Positions 22,746-29,867 of a stretch of 39,107 nt of DNA are shown here, in pieces (position 1 is the stretch's first letter; each line of letters starts with the position of its first letter). A program made the translations under genes and the position numbers. The DNA comes from an uncultured Cytophagales bacterium (lineage in GTDB: Bacteria; Bacteroidota; Bacteroidia; Cytophagales; 172606-1): contig CADCTQ010000247.1 of NCBI GenBank assembly GCA_902805615.1, forward strand, positions 1 to 39,107. The letters are read 5' to 3'. The notes beneath the pieces were generated by a model. That model saw only the letters and a list, made by a program, of their open reading frames with translations, did not search any database and was not told the origin of the DNA.

Positions 22746-24068
22746 ATGCCCGCCTCTCGTCGTCTGCCATCCGTTCCCGGTATATCCTGCGTGCTCGTCC
22801 TGGCGTTGCTGCTGGCGCCCCGGCCCGGGCTCCGGGCCCAGCGGCTCACGGCGGCCGAACGGAAGGTAGTGCGGTACGTGGGAGAGCAGTCGGGAGCGGC
22901 CCTGGGCCTGCTTGAAAAGGCCGTCAACATCAACAGCGGCACGGGCAACCACGAAGGCGTACGGCAGGTCGGCGCCCTCTTCCGGCAGGAGCTCGACGGC
23001 CTGGGCTTCGCCACCCGCTGGATTGACATGCCCGACAGCGTGAACCGGGCCGGGCACCTGTTTGCCGAACGGCGCGGCAAGGGGGGCAAGCGCGTACTGC
23101 TGATCGGCCACCTCGACACCGTATTCGAAAAAGACAGCCCTTTTCAGCAGTTCGTGCGCACCGATTCGGTGTTCAAAGGCCCGGGCGTCAACGACATGAA
23201 GGGCGGCGACGTGGTGATCCTCTACGCCCTCAAGGCCCTGCACGCCGCCGGCCTGCTCGACAACACGCAGATCATCGTGGCCTTCACCGGCGACGAGGAG
23301 AACACGGGCAAGCCCCTCAGCATCAGCCGCAAAGATTTGATCGAGGCCGCCCGGCGGAGCGACGCCGCCCTGGCCTTCGAAACGGCCACCGGCTTTGGCG
23401 AGGCCACCGTGGCCCGGCGCGGCTCCAGCAACTGGCGGCTCGAAGTGACGGGCAACCAGGCCCATTCGGCCGGCGTGTTTTCGCCCCGCGTCGGCGACGG
23501 AGCCATCTACGAGGCGGCCCGCATCCTCAATGCCTTCCACGACGAACTCAAAGGAGAACAGTACCTGACCTTCAACCCCGGCACCATCCTGGGCGGCACC
23601 GAAGTAGACTTCGACGCCACGGCCGGCACGGGCCAGGTGAGCGGCAAGGGCAACATCGTCGCCAAAACGGCCATAGTGAGCGGCGACCTCCGGTTCATTT
23701 CCGAAGAACAAAAGGAACGCACCCGCGCCAAAATGCGCGGGATCGTGGCCCGCAGCCTGCCGGGCACTTCGGCGAAAATCATCTTCCAGGACAGCTACCC
23801 GGCCATGCCGCCCACGCCGGGCAACGAGGCCCTGCTGGCCCAGCTCAACCAGGTGAGCCTCGACCTCGGGCACGGCCCCGTAAAGCCCTACGACCCCGGG
23901 GCCCGCGGCGCCGGCGACGTGTCGTTCGTGGCGCCCTACACGAGCGGCCTCGACGGGCTGGGCACGATGGGCAGCGGCGCCCACAGCCCCAACGAAACCA
24001 TGAACCCCAAAACCTTCCAGGCCCTCACCCAACGCGCCGCCCTGCTCATCTACCGGCTGACGAAATAA
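22746..24068 (+). CDS. M20 family metallopeptidase (carboxypeptidase G2/glutamate carboxypeptidase-like), 440 aa
   Basis: The signal peptide lies at about 10-31 (PGISCVLVLALLLAP). The di-zinc site of M20 enzymes is complete: His122 and Asp124 (LLIGHLDTVFEKD), bridging Asp150 (GVNDMKGGDVVI), catalytic/ligand Glu184-Glu185 (FTGDEENTGKP), Glu212 (LAFETATG), and His413 (GSGAHSPNETMN). The dimerisation domain lies between, beginning around RGSSNWRLEVTGNQAHSAGV. It would cleave C-terminal amino acids, typically Glu, from peptides or folate-like substrates in the periplasm. It is preceded by AATTCGTAATTACT-type low-complexity sequence. It is separate from the sugar genes downstream, with 115 bp between. 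Confidence 0.88.
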   Translation: MPASRRLPSVPGISCVLVLALLLAPRPGLRAQRLTAAERKVVRYVGEQSGAALGLLEKAVNINSGTGNHEGVRQVGALFRQELDGLGFATRWIDMPDSVNRAGHLFAERRGKGGKRVLLIGHLDTVFEKDSPFQQFVRTDSVFKGPGVNDMKGGDVVILYALKALHAAGLLDNTQIIVAFTGDEENTGKPLSISRKDLIEAARRSDAALAFETATGFGEATVARRGSSNWRLEVTGNQAHSAGVFSPRVGDGAIYEAARILNAFHDELKGEQYLTFNPGTILGGTEVDFDATAGTGQVSGKGNIVAKTAIVSGDLRFISEEQKERTRAKMRGIVARSLPGTSAKIIFQDSYPAMPPTPGNEALLAQLNQVSLDLGHGPVKPYDPGARGAGDVSFVAPYTSGLDGLGTMGSGAHSPNETMNPKTFQALTQRAALLIYRLTK

Positions 24069-24129
24069 ATGGACAATTGACAATTAGAAATGAACGCTTA
24101 CCCTTGAGAATCCGTGCGGGCACCGAACC

Positions 24130-24183
24130 CAATCCCTTAATACCCTAATCCCTATTACCCCAATAACTCCTTAACTACACTCC
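24130..24183 (-). repeat. Degenerate short-period tract, inverted relative to 6642-6660
   Basis: The reverse complement of 24130-24148 (TTAGGGTATTAAGGGATTG) equals 6642-6660 with one substitution. The tract continues as CCCTATTACCCCAATAACTC toward the start of the FAH-family gene at 24184, with units of 7-8 nt. Confidence 0.55.
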
Positions 24184-25050
24184 ATGAAACTGATTCGATT
24201 TGGCGACAGTGGCCGCGAAAAGCCGGGGCTCATCCTGCCGGAAGGCACCCGGGTAGACGTGAGCGCCTTCGGGGAAGATTACAACGAAACGTTTTTTGCC
24301 ACCAACGGCATCGTCCGGCTCGGGGAATGGCTGCGGGACAATGCCGGCAAGGCCCCCCGCTTCAGCGACACGGTGCGCCTGGGTTCCCCGGTGGCCCGTC
24401 CCAGCAAGATCGTGTGCGTGGGCCTCAACTACCGCGACCACGCCGAAGAAACCGGCGCCAAAATCCCGGCCGAACCCATCCTGTTCTTCAAGTCCACCAC
24501 GGCCCTGTGCGGCCCCAACGACGACGTGACCATTCCCAAAAACAGCCAGAAAACGGATTGGGAGGTGGAACTGGCCGTGGTGATCGGCAAAAAAGCCACT
24601 TACGTGGAGGAGTCCGAAGCCCTGCGCTACGTGGCCGGCTACGTGCTGCACAACGACTACAGCGAACGGGCCTTCCAGCTCGAACGCGGCGGCCAGTGGG
24701 ACAAGGGCAAGGGCTGCGACACGTTTGCGCCGCTGGGACCGTTCCTGGTAACTCCCGACGAAATTGCCGACGTGCACAACCTGCGGCTCTGGCTCACCGT
24801 CAACGGCAAGCAGTACCAGAACGGCAACACCAGAAACCTGATCTTCAACATCCCGTTCCTGGTGAGCTACATCAGCCAGTTCATGACGCTGCTGCCCGGC
24901 GACGTGATCTCGACGGGCACCCCGGCCGGCGTGGGCCTGGGCTTTGACCCGCCCATCTACCTCAAGCCCGGCGACGAAGTCGAACTCGGCATTGACGGCC
25001 TGGGCAGTTCGAAGCAGAAAGTGAAGGCGTATCAGGATTCTCAGGACTAA
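24184..25050 (+). CDS. FAH-family hydrolase, probable 2,4-diketo-3-deoxy-L-fuconate/rhamnonate hydrolase, 288 aa
   Basis: The family signatures of fumarylacetoacetate hydrolases are present: VCVGLNYRDHAEETG at 78-91, the metal ligands Glu127 and Glu129 (KTDWEVELAVVIGKK) and Asp158 (YVLHNDYSERAFQ), KGCDTFAPLGP at 176-186, and VISTGTPAGVGLGF near 240. In the non-phosphorylating L-fucose and L-rhamnose pathways an enzyme of this type cleaves the 2,4-diketo-3-deoxy acid to pyruvate plus lactate or glycolate. The adjacent mutarotase and lactonase support this assignment; ureidoglycolate lyase or another beta-diketone hydrolase remains possible. The last residues (YQDSQD) and stop are encoded inside a dispersed inverted repeat, so the original C-terminus may have been replaced. 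Confidence 0.82.
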   Translation: MKLIRFGDSGREKPGLILPEGTRVDVSAFGEDYNETFFATNGIVRLGEWLRDNAGKAPRFSDTVRLGSPVARPSKIVCVGLNYRDHAEETGAKIPAEPILFFKSTTALCGPNDDVTIPKNSQKTDWEVELAVVIGKKATYVEESEALRYVAGYVLHNDYSERAFQLERGGQWDKGKGCDTFAPLGPFLVTPDEIADVHNLRLWLTVNGKQYQNGNTRNLIFNIPFLVSYISQFMTLLPGDVISTGTPAGVGLGFDPPIYLKPGDEVELGIDGLGSSKQKVKAYQDSQD

Positions 25051-25110
25051 CGGATTAACGGGATTTGGGTGTCGTAATCCTGCTAATCCATTAATCCTGA
25101 GAATCCTGAT
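25031..25110. repeat. Inverted repeat overlapping the FAH gene 3' end
   Basis: ATCAGGATTCTCAGGA (25031-25046) is exactly complementary to 25095-25110. The loop also has related segments (CGGATTAACGGGATT against AATCCTGCTAATCC), so a long imperfect hairpin forms. The arm includes the last five sense codons of the FAH gene and abuts its stop. Confidence 0.75.
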
Positions 25111-25159
25111 CCCGATCCTGGTACTCCTTTCATCCTGTAAATCCTGATTCTGACTGCTT

Positions 25160-25501
25160 ATGAAATCCTACGCCAAGACCATCCTGCTCAAGAACGATCC
25201 CGAGAAGATCGCCGAGTACCGCCGCCACCACGACCACATCTGGCCCGAGGTGGTGGCTTCGTTCCGCAAGGTGGGCGTGCTCGACATGCGCATCTGGCTG
25301 ATCGGCCACCGGTTGTTCATGGTGATGGACACCGAGGACCACTTCGACCCCGAGACCAGCCTGGACAAATACATTCAACTGGACCCCCAGAACGACCAGT
25401 GGGAAAACCTGATGGCCTCCTACCAGGAACCCGTCCCCGAAGCCCGTCCCGGCGAACACTGGGCCGACCTGGAACTGGTCTTCCGCATGAGTGACCATTA
25501 G
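25160..25501 (+). CDS. L-rhamnose mutarotase-like protein (RhaM family), 113 aa
   Basis: The length fits the 104-114 residue RhaM/DUF718 family. Conserved active-site residues are present in the expected place: Tyr20 and His24 in IAEYRRHHDHIWPEV, corresponding to the Tyr/His pair of characterised RhaM, with the HxxIWPE signature. The central RIWLIGHRLFMVMD and C-terminal WADLELVFRM segments also fit. It interconverts alpha- and beta-pyranose forms of L-rhamnose, or possibly L-fucose, supplying the proper anomer to the next enzyme. Cytoplasmic. It follows the FAH gene and precedes the lactonase, in the order expected of a catabolic cluster. Confidence 0.88.
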   Translation: MKSYAKTILLKNDPEKIAEYRRHHDHIWPEVVASFRKVGVLDMRIWLIGHRLFMVMDTEDHFDPETSLDKYIQLDPQNDQWENLMASYQEPVPEARPGEHWADLELVFRMSDH

Positions 25502-25504
25502 AGG

Positions 25505-25588
25505 AAGAATTGAGTATTAAGTATTGGGTATTGGGTACTGCCCACTGCTGGTTGCGTATTGCCTACTGACTATTGTCAACTGCTTATT
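25505..25588 (+). repeat. Exact 7-nt-period tandem tract upstream of the lactonase
   Basis: Twelve consecutive heptamers without slip: AAGAATT, GAGTATT, AAGTATT, GGGTATT, GGGTACT, GCCCACT, GCTGGTT, GCGTATT, GCCTACT, GACTATT, GTCAACT, GCTTATT, followed by GACC and ATG 25593. Bases 5 and 7 are almost always A and T, and base 6 is always C or T. It fills the whole gap between the mutarotase and lactonase genes. Confidence 0.8.
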
Positions 25589-25592
25589 GACC

Positions 25593-26432
25593 ATGCCCCC
25601 AAAAATTGACGCCCACCAGCACTTCTGGCACTACTCGCCGGAGGCCTTTGATTGGATCGACGAGGAAATGGCCGTCATCCGGCGCGACTTCCTGCCCGGC
25701 GACCTCAAGCCGGAACTCGACGCGGCGGGCTACGACGGCTGCGTGGCCGTGCAGGCGCCGCAGACGGAGGCCGAAACGGAATTCCTCCTGGGCCTGGCCG
25801 CGCAACACGACTTTATCCGGGGCGTGGTGGGCTGGGTGGACCTGCGGGCCGGCAACGTTGCCGAACGGCTGGAGTACTTTGCGCAGTTCCCGGAGTTGGT
25901 GGGCGTCCGCCACATCGTGCAGGCCGAGCCCGACGATGCGTTCCTGCTGGACCCTGCCTTCGGGCGGGGCGTGGGGCTGCTCGAGCAATTCAACCTCAGG
26001 TACGACATTCTCATCTACCCCCGGCACCTGCCCGTCGCCGCCCGGTTTGTGGCCCGCTTCCCCGACCAGCCCTTTGTGCTCGATCACCTGGCCAAGCCCT
26101 TCATCAAGGACCACGAACTGGAGCCCTGGGCGCGGCACCTGCGGGAGTTGGCCCGGCACCCAAACGTGTACTGCAAGCTGTCGGGCATGGTGACGGAGGC
26201 CGACTGGCTCGTGTGGGACCGCGACGACTTCACGCCGTACCTCGACGTGGCCCTGGAGGCGTTCGGCCCGATGCGCCTGATGATCGGCTCGGACTGGCCC
26301 GTGTGCAAGGTGGCCGCCGGCTACGGCGAAGTGATGCACCTCGTGGAAGCGTACGTGTCGCGCCTCTCCCCCACCGAACAGGCCGCCATCCTGGGGGAGA
26401 ATGCAGTCCGGTTTTACGGGTTACAGTCGTAA
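25593..26432 (+). CDS. Amidohydrolase-2 family, probable L-fucono/L-rhamnono-lactonase, 279 aa
   Basis: A cytoplasmic metal-dependent hydrolase of COG3618 type. The N-terminal metal motif is Asp6-Ala-His8-Gln-His10-Phe-Trp, followed by the family's DWIDEEM-like block at 20-26. His165 (FVLDHLAKP) and Asp234 (LMIGSDWPVC) complete the site. These enzymes open sugar-1,5-lactones (L-fuconolactone, L-rhamnonolactone) to the acid. With the FAH hydrolase and the mutarotase this fits oxidative L-6-deoxysugar breakdown; dehydrogenase and dehydratase genes are not in the window. The frame is open upstream to 25524, but that part is translated 7-nt repeat and is not a true leader. The last two codons and the stop overlap a MITE/REPIN-like element. 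Confidence 0.84.
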   Translation: MPPKIDAHQHFWHYSPEAFDWIDEEMAVIRRDFLPGDLKPELDAAGYDGCVAVQAPQTEAETEFLLGLAAQHDFIRGVVGWVDLRAGNVAERLEYFAQFPELVGVRHIVQAEPDDAFLLDPAFGRGVGLLEQFNLRYDILIYPRHLPVAARFVARFPDQPFVLDHLAKPFIKDHELEPWARHLRELARHPNVYCKLSGMVTEADWLVWDRDDFTPYLDVALEAFGPMRLMIGSDWPVCKVAAGYGEVMHLVEAYVSRLSPTEQAAILGENAVRFYGLQS

Positions 26433-26619
26433 CGTAGAGACGCGATTCATCGCGTCTTGCCTGTCATGAGTGGAGCAGAACAGATGTTTTTGCGTATAAC
26501 CTAATACCCGGCCCCTGAAGAAGCCGTCAGTCCAGCGTCCTGGGCAGAGGTGCGATTCATCCCGTCTCTGCTTACGACGAGGCAAGACGCGATGAATCGC
26601 GTCTCTACGTACGACTGTT
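26422..26619. mobile_element. REPIN/MITE-like element with three palindromic units
   Basis: A perfect 30-nt inverted repeat (26432-26461 and 26581-26610, core GTAGAGACGCGATTCATCGC) is extended by a further 8-nt ACAGTCGT similarity with one indel. Each arm is itself a hairpin (AGACGCGAT/ATCGCGTCT). A third, degenerate unit is at 26544-26571. No open reading frame is inside. The arrangement of two inverted palindromic units about 150 bp apart resembles REPINs mobilised by RAYT transposases, but no RAYT gene is in the window. Confidence 0.72.
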
Positions 26620-26681
26620 CACGACTTTATTCCGAACCTTTACGCCCCGGGGTTGTTTTACCATAAACAACCCGCTCAGGG

Positions 26682-26713
26682 TTTGGCAATTGCCTGGGTG
26701 GGTTGTAAAATTG
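26682..26713 (+). promoter_or_regulatory. Probable Bacteroidota promoter of the polyprenyl synthase
   Basis: TTTG (26682-26685) is separated by 20 bp from TAAAATTG (26706-26713), one base off the TANNTTTG -7 motif. The ATG at 26727 is 14 bp further, so the transcript would be nearly leaderless. Just upstream, GGGTTGTTT/AAACAACCC (26650-26658 and 26665-26673) forms a hairpin. Confidence 0.55.
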
Positions 26714-26726
26714 CGTATCCTCGACA

Positions 26727-27701
26727 ATGGCAGTAGATATCCAGGAAATACAGGCCCCGATTGCGGGAGAGATGGAAGTTTTCGAACTGAAGTTTCGCTC
26801 CTTCATGAAAACCAACGTGATGCTTTTGGACCAGATCATGAATTACATCGTGAAACGGAAGGGAAAGCAACTGCGGCCCATGTTCGTATTCCTGTCGGCC
26901 AAAACCTGCGGGGAAGTCAACGAAGCCACCTACCGGGGCGCCGCCCTCATCGAACTGCTCCACACGGCCAGCCTCGTGCACGACGACGTGGTGGACGATT
27001 CCAACTACCGCCGGGGCTTCTTCTCGGTGAATGCCCTCTGGAAAAACAAGATTGCCGTGCTGGTGGGCGACTACCTGCTCTCCCGCGGCCTGCTGCTGTC
27101 GGTGGAACACAACGACTTCGACCTGCTGCGCCTCGTGTCGCAGGCGGTGAAGGAACTGAGTGAGGGCGAACTGCTGCAAATCGAGAAAGCCCGCCGCCTC
27201 GACATCACCGAAGACGTGTACTTCGAGATCATCCGCCAGAAAACCGCTTCGCTCATTGCCGCGTGCTGCGCCGTGGGCGCCTCCTCGGTGGATACCGACG
27301 CCGCCAGCATCGAAACCATGCGCAAGTTCGGGGAGAAAGTAGGCATTGCCTTCCAGATCAAGGACGACCTGTTCGACTACGGCAACGAGGAGATCGGCAA
27401 GCCGCTGGGCATTGACATCAAGGAGAAGAAGATGACCCTGCCGCTCATTTACGCCCTCAACCAGTCTTCGTGGTCGCAGAAGCGGAGCATCATCTACCTC
27501 ATCAAGAACGAAAGCCACAAACCCCGCAAGGTGGCCGAAGTGATTGAATACGTGAAGACCAGCGGCGGCCTGGAGTACGCCACCGAAGTGATGAAATCCT
27601 ACCAGGACGAGGCCATCCGCATCCTGCACACCCTGCCCGCCTCCGAGTACCGCCACTCCCTCGAACAACTCGTCCGCTTCACCATCGAACGGAAAAAGTA
27701 G
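26727..27701 (+). CDS. Trans-long-chain polyprenyl diphosphate synthase, 324 aa
   Basis: Both aspartate-rich motifs of E-type prenyltransferases are present: first DDVVD at 86-90 (LVHDDVVDDSNYRRG), second DDLFD at 213-217 (AFQIKDDLFDYGNEEIGKPL). The isopentenyl-diphosphate site GKQLRP is at 46-51, and LLSRGLLLSV near 117 is also typical. Ala81 and Ser82, the positions before the first motif that set chain length, are small, which favours a long product (heptaprenyl or octaprenyl) for menaquinone side chains rather than farnesyl or geranylgeranyl. Cytoplasmic, probably membrane-associated. A single promoter-like signal lies just upstream, so it is probably monocistronic. Confidence 0.92.
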   Translation: MAVDIQEIQAPIAGEMEVFELKFRSFMKTNVMLLDQIMNYIVKRKGKQLRPMFVFLSAKTCGEVNEATYRGAALIELLHTASLVHDDVVDDSNYRRGFFSVNALWKNKIAVLVGDYLLSRGLLLSVEHNDFDLLRLVSQAVKELSEGELLQIEKARRLDITEDVYFEIIRQKTASLIAACCAVGASSVDTDAASIETMRKFGEKVGIAFQIKDDLFDYGNEEIGKPLGIDIKEKKMTLPLIYALNQSSWSQKRSIIYLIKNESHKPRKVAEVIEYVKTSGGLEYATEVMKSYQDEAIRILHTLPASEYRHSLEQLVRFTIERKK

Positions 27702-28349
27702 GCGTTCGGGCAACCGCCGCCCGTCCGGCCCGTGTCTTCTTAAAGCCCTGGTTTCGTGTTTTTATGGTTGGTGCCTCTGGAAGCAGGAAGCCATTTTTGC
27801 TTTGCTGCGCTGGTGTTACACAACTGCCCTTGCCTGAGGACGCTGGCGCAGGCGTCCGCCGGTGCCTTTTCCTCCCAAGCGTCCGCTTGCCCTTTTCGAA
27901 TACCAAGACGTCCTGCAAAAGAATGCATGGAACAGGAGTCGGAATCGTAGGTTAGGTGAGTAAGCCTGGCGGCTGGGAAGCGGACGCTTCCGGTCCGGAA
28001 GGCACCGGCGGACGCCTGCGCCAGCGTCCCCGGGCAAGGGCGGTAATCCTTGTACAAAGGTCCAAAAATCAGCCATCCTCCCTCTGTCTTTTCCATCATG
28101 TTCATCAAGCTAATCCTTCTCACCAAAGTCCGGGATGCAACATTTAAAAATTTCCCTGCTGGGCCGTTCCCGATAATTGGACTATTTTTGCCCGCACCTC
28201 TAACCCCAACCAGTTTGAACCGGTCCGAATTGTAAATCCGGGATGTAATCTGGGCCGTTGGCCGGGTGGTTGCGCAACCATCTTTTGCTTTACCGGTTAA
28301 ACCCTTTTGATCCGGGCCCTTTTCGGGCACCCGGCCCCCTGCGACGGTC
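27702..28349. other. 648-bp intergenic region with a large inverted repeat and an mgtE leader
   Basis: There is no convincing gene. The left half is dominated by the inverted repeat at 27824-28045. The right half (28130-28349) is less GC-rich and should contain the mgtE promoter; TATTTTTG at 28183-28190 matches TANNTTTG exactly, but no TTTG lies at the right distance upstream. I searched by eye for a Mg2+ M-box-like structure in the leader and did not see one. Short antisense frames over the repeat were rejected. Confidence 0.5.
27824..28045. repeat. Inverted repeat element, 31-bp perfect core arms
   Basis: Positions 27838-27868 and 27999-28029 are perfect 31-nt inverted copies (core GACGCTGGCGCAGGCGTCCG). 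Similarity extends outward (GCCCTTGCC) and inward (AAGCGTCCGCTT), giving arms of about 60-70 nt around a unique middle of about 70 nt. No gene is inside. Confidence 0.75.
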
Positions 28350-29708
28350 ATGGCTTTTGAACTTACCCGCGAATACGTTGAGCAACTCCTGGAAGCGGTT
28401 GAGAACCGGCACGAAACCTTTATCCGCGAAACGCTGGATGAACTCTACCCGGCCGACATTGCCAACCTGTTGTACGACCTGGAGGACGAACAGGCCAAGT
28501 ACGTACTGACCCTGCTCGACCGCGACGTGAGCGCCGAAGTCATCACCAACCTCGACCCTTACCGCCGCACCGACTTTCTCGCCAAATTCACTTCCGAAGA
28601 ACTGGCCGGCTTCGTGGACCACATTGAGTCGGACGACGCGGCCGACATCCTCAACGAGCAGCCGGGCAAAACCCGCGAAGAAGTGATCGCCCTGCTCGAA
28701 AACCGCGAAAAAGCCCGCTACATCATTGACCTGCTCCACTACGAGGAAGACACTGCCGGCGGCCTGATGGCCAAGGAACTCGTCAAGTGCAACATCAACT
28801 GGACGGTGGTGCAGTGCGTGGACGAGATCCGCCGCCAGGCCCAGCAGGTGGAAAAGGTGAACTCGGTGTACGTGGTGGACGACAAGGGCATCCTCAAGGG
28901 CCGGGTGTCGCTCAAGAAAATAGTACTTTCCCGCGCCAGCAACCGCGTGTCCGACATTTACGAAGACGACGTGCTTTCGGTGGAGCTGCACCAGTCGGCC
29001 GAAGAAGTAGCCGACATCATGCGCCGCTACGACCTGGAATCCATCCCGGTGGTGAACGTGAACGGCAAGCTGATGGGCCGCATCACCATCGACGACGTGG
29101 TGGACGTGATCACCGAACTGGCCGAACGCGAACGGCAGGCCATGTCGGGCCTTACCGGCGACGCCGAAGAAGATGAGGAGAGCATCTGGCTGTCGGTGCG
29201 GGCCCGCCTGCCCTGGCTGCTCATCGGCATGGTGGGCGGACTGCTGGCGGCGCGTTTCGTGGGCCTCTTCGAAGACGACCTCATTGCCGTGGTGCCCGCC
29301 CTGGCGGCATTTATCCCGCTCATCGGGGGTACGGGCGGCAACGTGGGCATCCAGTCATCGTCGGTGATCCTGCAAAGCCTCGCCAACCGGTCGGTGTTCG
29401 AGATCAGCACCGTCGAAAGGTTGCTCAAAGTGCTGATGATTGCCGTCCTCAACGGGCTGGTGCTGGGCGTGATCGTGTTTGCCTTCAACTGGGCGCTGGG
29501 CGCCGGGCTGCGGCTGTCGCTGGTGGTGTCCATCGCCCTGCTTTCGGTGGTGCTGTTGTCGTCGTTCATGGGCACGGTCACGCCGCTGGTGCTCGACAAG
29601 TTCGGCATCAACCCGGCCGTGGCTTCGGGTCCCTTCATCACCACCGCCAACGACCTGCTCGGCCTGACGATCTATTTCCTGACGGCGAAGTTGTTGTACA
29701 GCATTTGA
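28350..29708 (+). CDS. mgtE: Magnesium transporter MgtE, 452 aa
   Basis: Domain order matches MgtE: the helical N-domain at about 1-135 (IANLLYDLEDEQAKYVLTLL, LLHYEEDTAGGLM), a CBS pair at about 136-260 (VYVVDDKGILKGRVSLKK, SIPVVNVNGKLMGRITIDDV), a connecting helix, and five transmembrane helices at about 285-452. Signature membrane motifs are IPLIGGTGGNVGIQSSSVI (near 322-340) and NPAVASGPFITTANDLLG (421-438), where Asp435 corresponds to the pore Mg2+-binding aspartate. The length equals typical members. It would import Mg2+ and be gated by cytosolic Mg2+ through the N and CBS domains. ATG 28350 begins the N-domain directly. Confidence 0.95.
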   Translation: MAFELTREYVEQLLEAVENRHETFIRETLDELYPADIANLLYDLEDEQAKYVLTLLDRDVSAEVITNLDPYRRTDFLAKFTSEELAGFVDHIESDDAADILNEQPGKTREEVIALLENREKARYIIDLLHYEEDTAGGLMAKELVKCNINWTVVQCVDEIRRQAQQVEKVNSVYVVDDKGILKGRVSLKKIVLSRASNRVSDIYEDDVLSVELHQSAEEVADIMRRYDLESIPVVNVNGKLMGRITIDDVVDVITELAERERQAMSGLTGDAEEDEESIWLSVRARLPWLLIGMVGGLLAARFVGLFEDDLIAVVPALAAFIPLIGGTGGNVGIQSSSVILQSLANRSVFEISTVERLLKVLMIAVLNGLVLGVIVFAFNWALGAGLRLSLVVSIALLSVVLLSSFMGTVTPLVLDKFGINPAVASGPFITTANDLLGLTIYFLTAKLLYSI

Positions 29709-29728
29709 TATTGGTTGTTCGTTGCTGG

Positions 29729-29849
29729 TTGTTCGTTGTTCGGAGGCAGGCTTTCAGGTTATATGCGTGGGATGATCGCGCGTAAATAAAACGTAAGTAT
29801 ACTTTCCGGGAAGACGCTGACGCGACCTTGGCGTCCGAACAACGAACAA
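29729..29849. repeat. Inverted repeat in the mgtE-dehydrogenase gap
   Basis: TTGTTCGTTGTTCGGA (29729-29744) is exactly complementary to 29834-29849; related GGTTGTTCG and CAACCAACAACG segments continue outward. It starts 20 bp after the mgtE stop and ends 18 bp before the next start. Confidence 0.7.
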
Positions 29850-29867
29850 CTGACAACCAACAACGAT

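Noticed and set aside
25524-25592. Hydrophobic N-terminal leader on the lactonase
   Set aside because: It is the translation of the 7-nt repeat tract and gives a false signal peptide; the enzyme family is cytoplasmic and ATG 25593 starts the DAHQHFW region.
26650-26673. Terminator after the lactonase
   Set aside because: The GGGTTGTTT/AAACAACCC hairpin has no T-run after it and lies just before the promoter of the next gene.
28100-28349. Mg2+ riboswitch (M-box) before mgtE
   Set aside because: No conserved M-box elements could be recognised by eye in the leader; a covariance-model search would settle it.
27740-28351. 203-codon minus-strand frame before mgtE
   Set aside because: It runs through the inverted repeat and low-complexity sequence, has no motif and would overlap the mgtE start.
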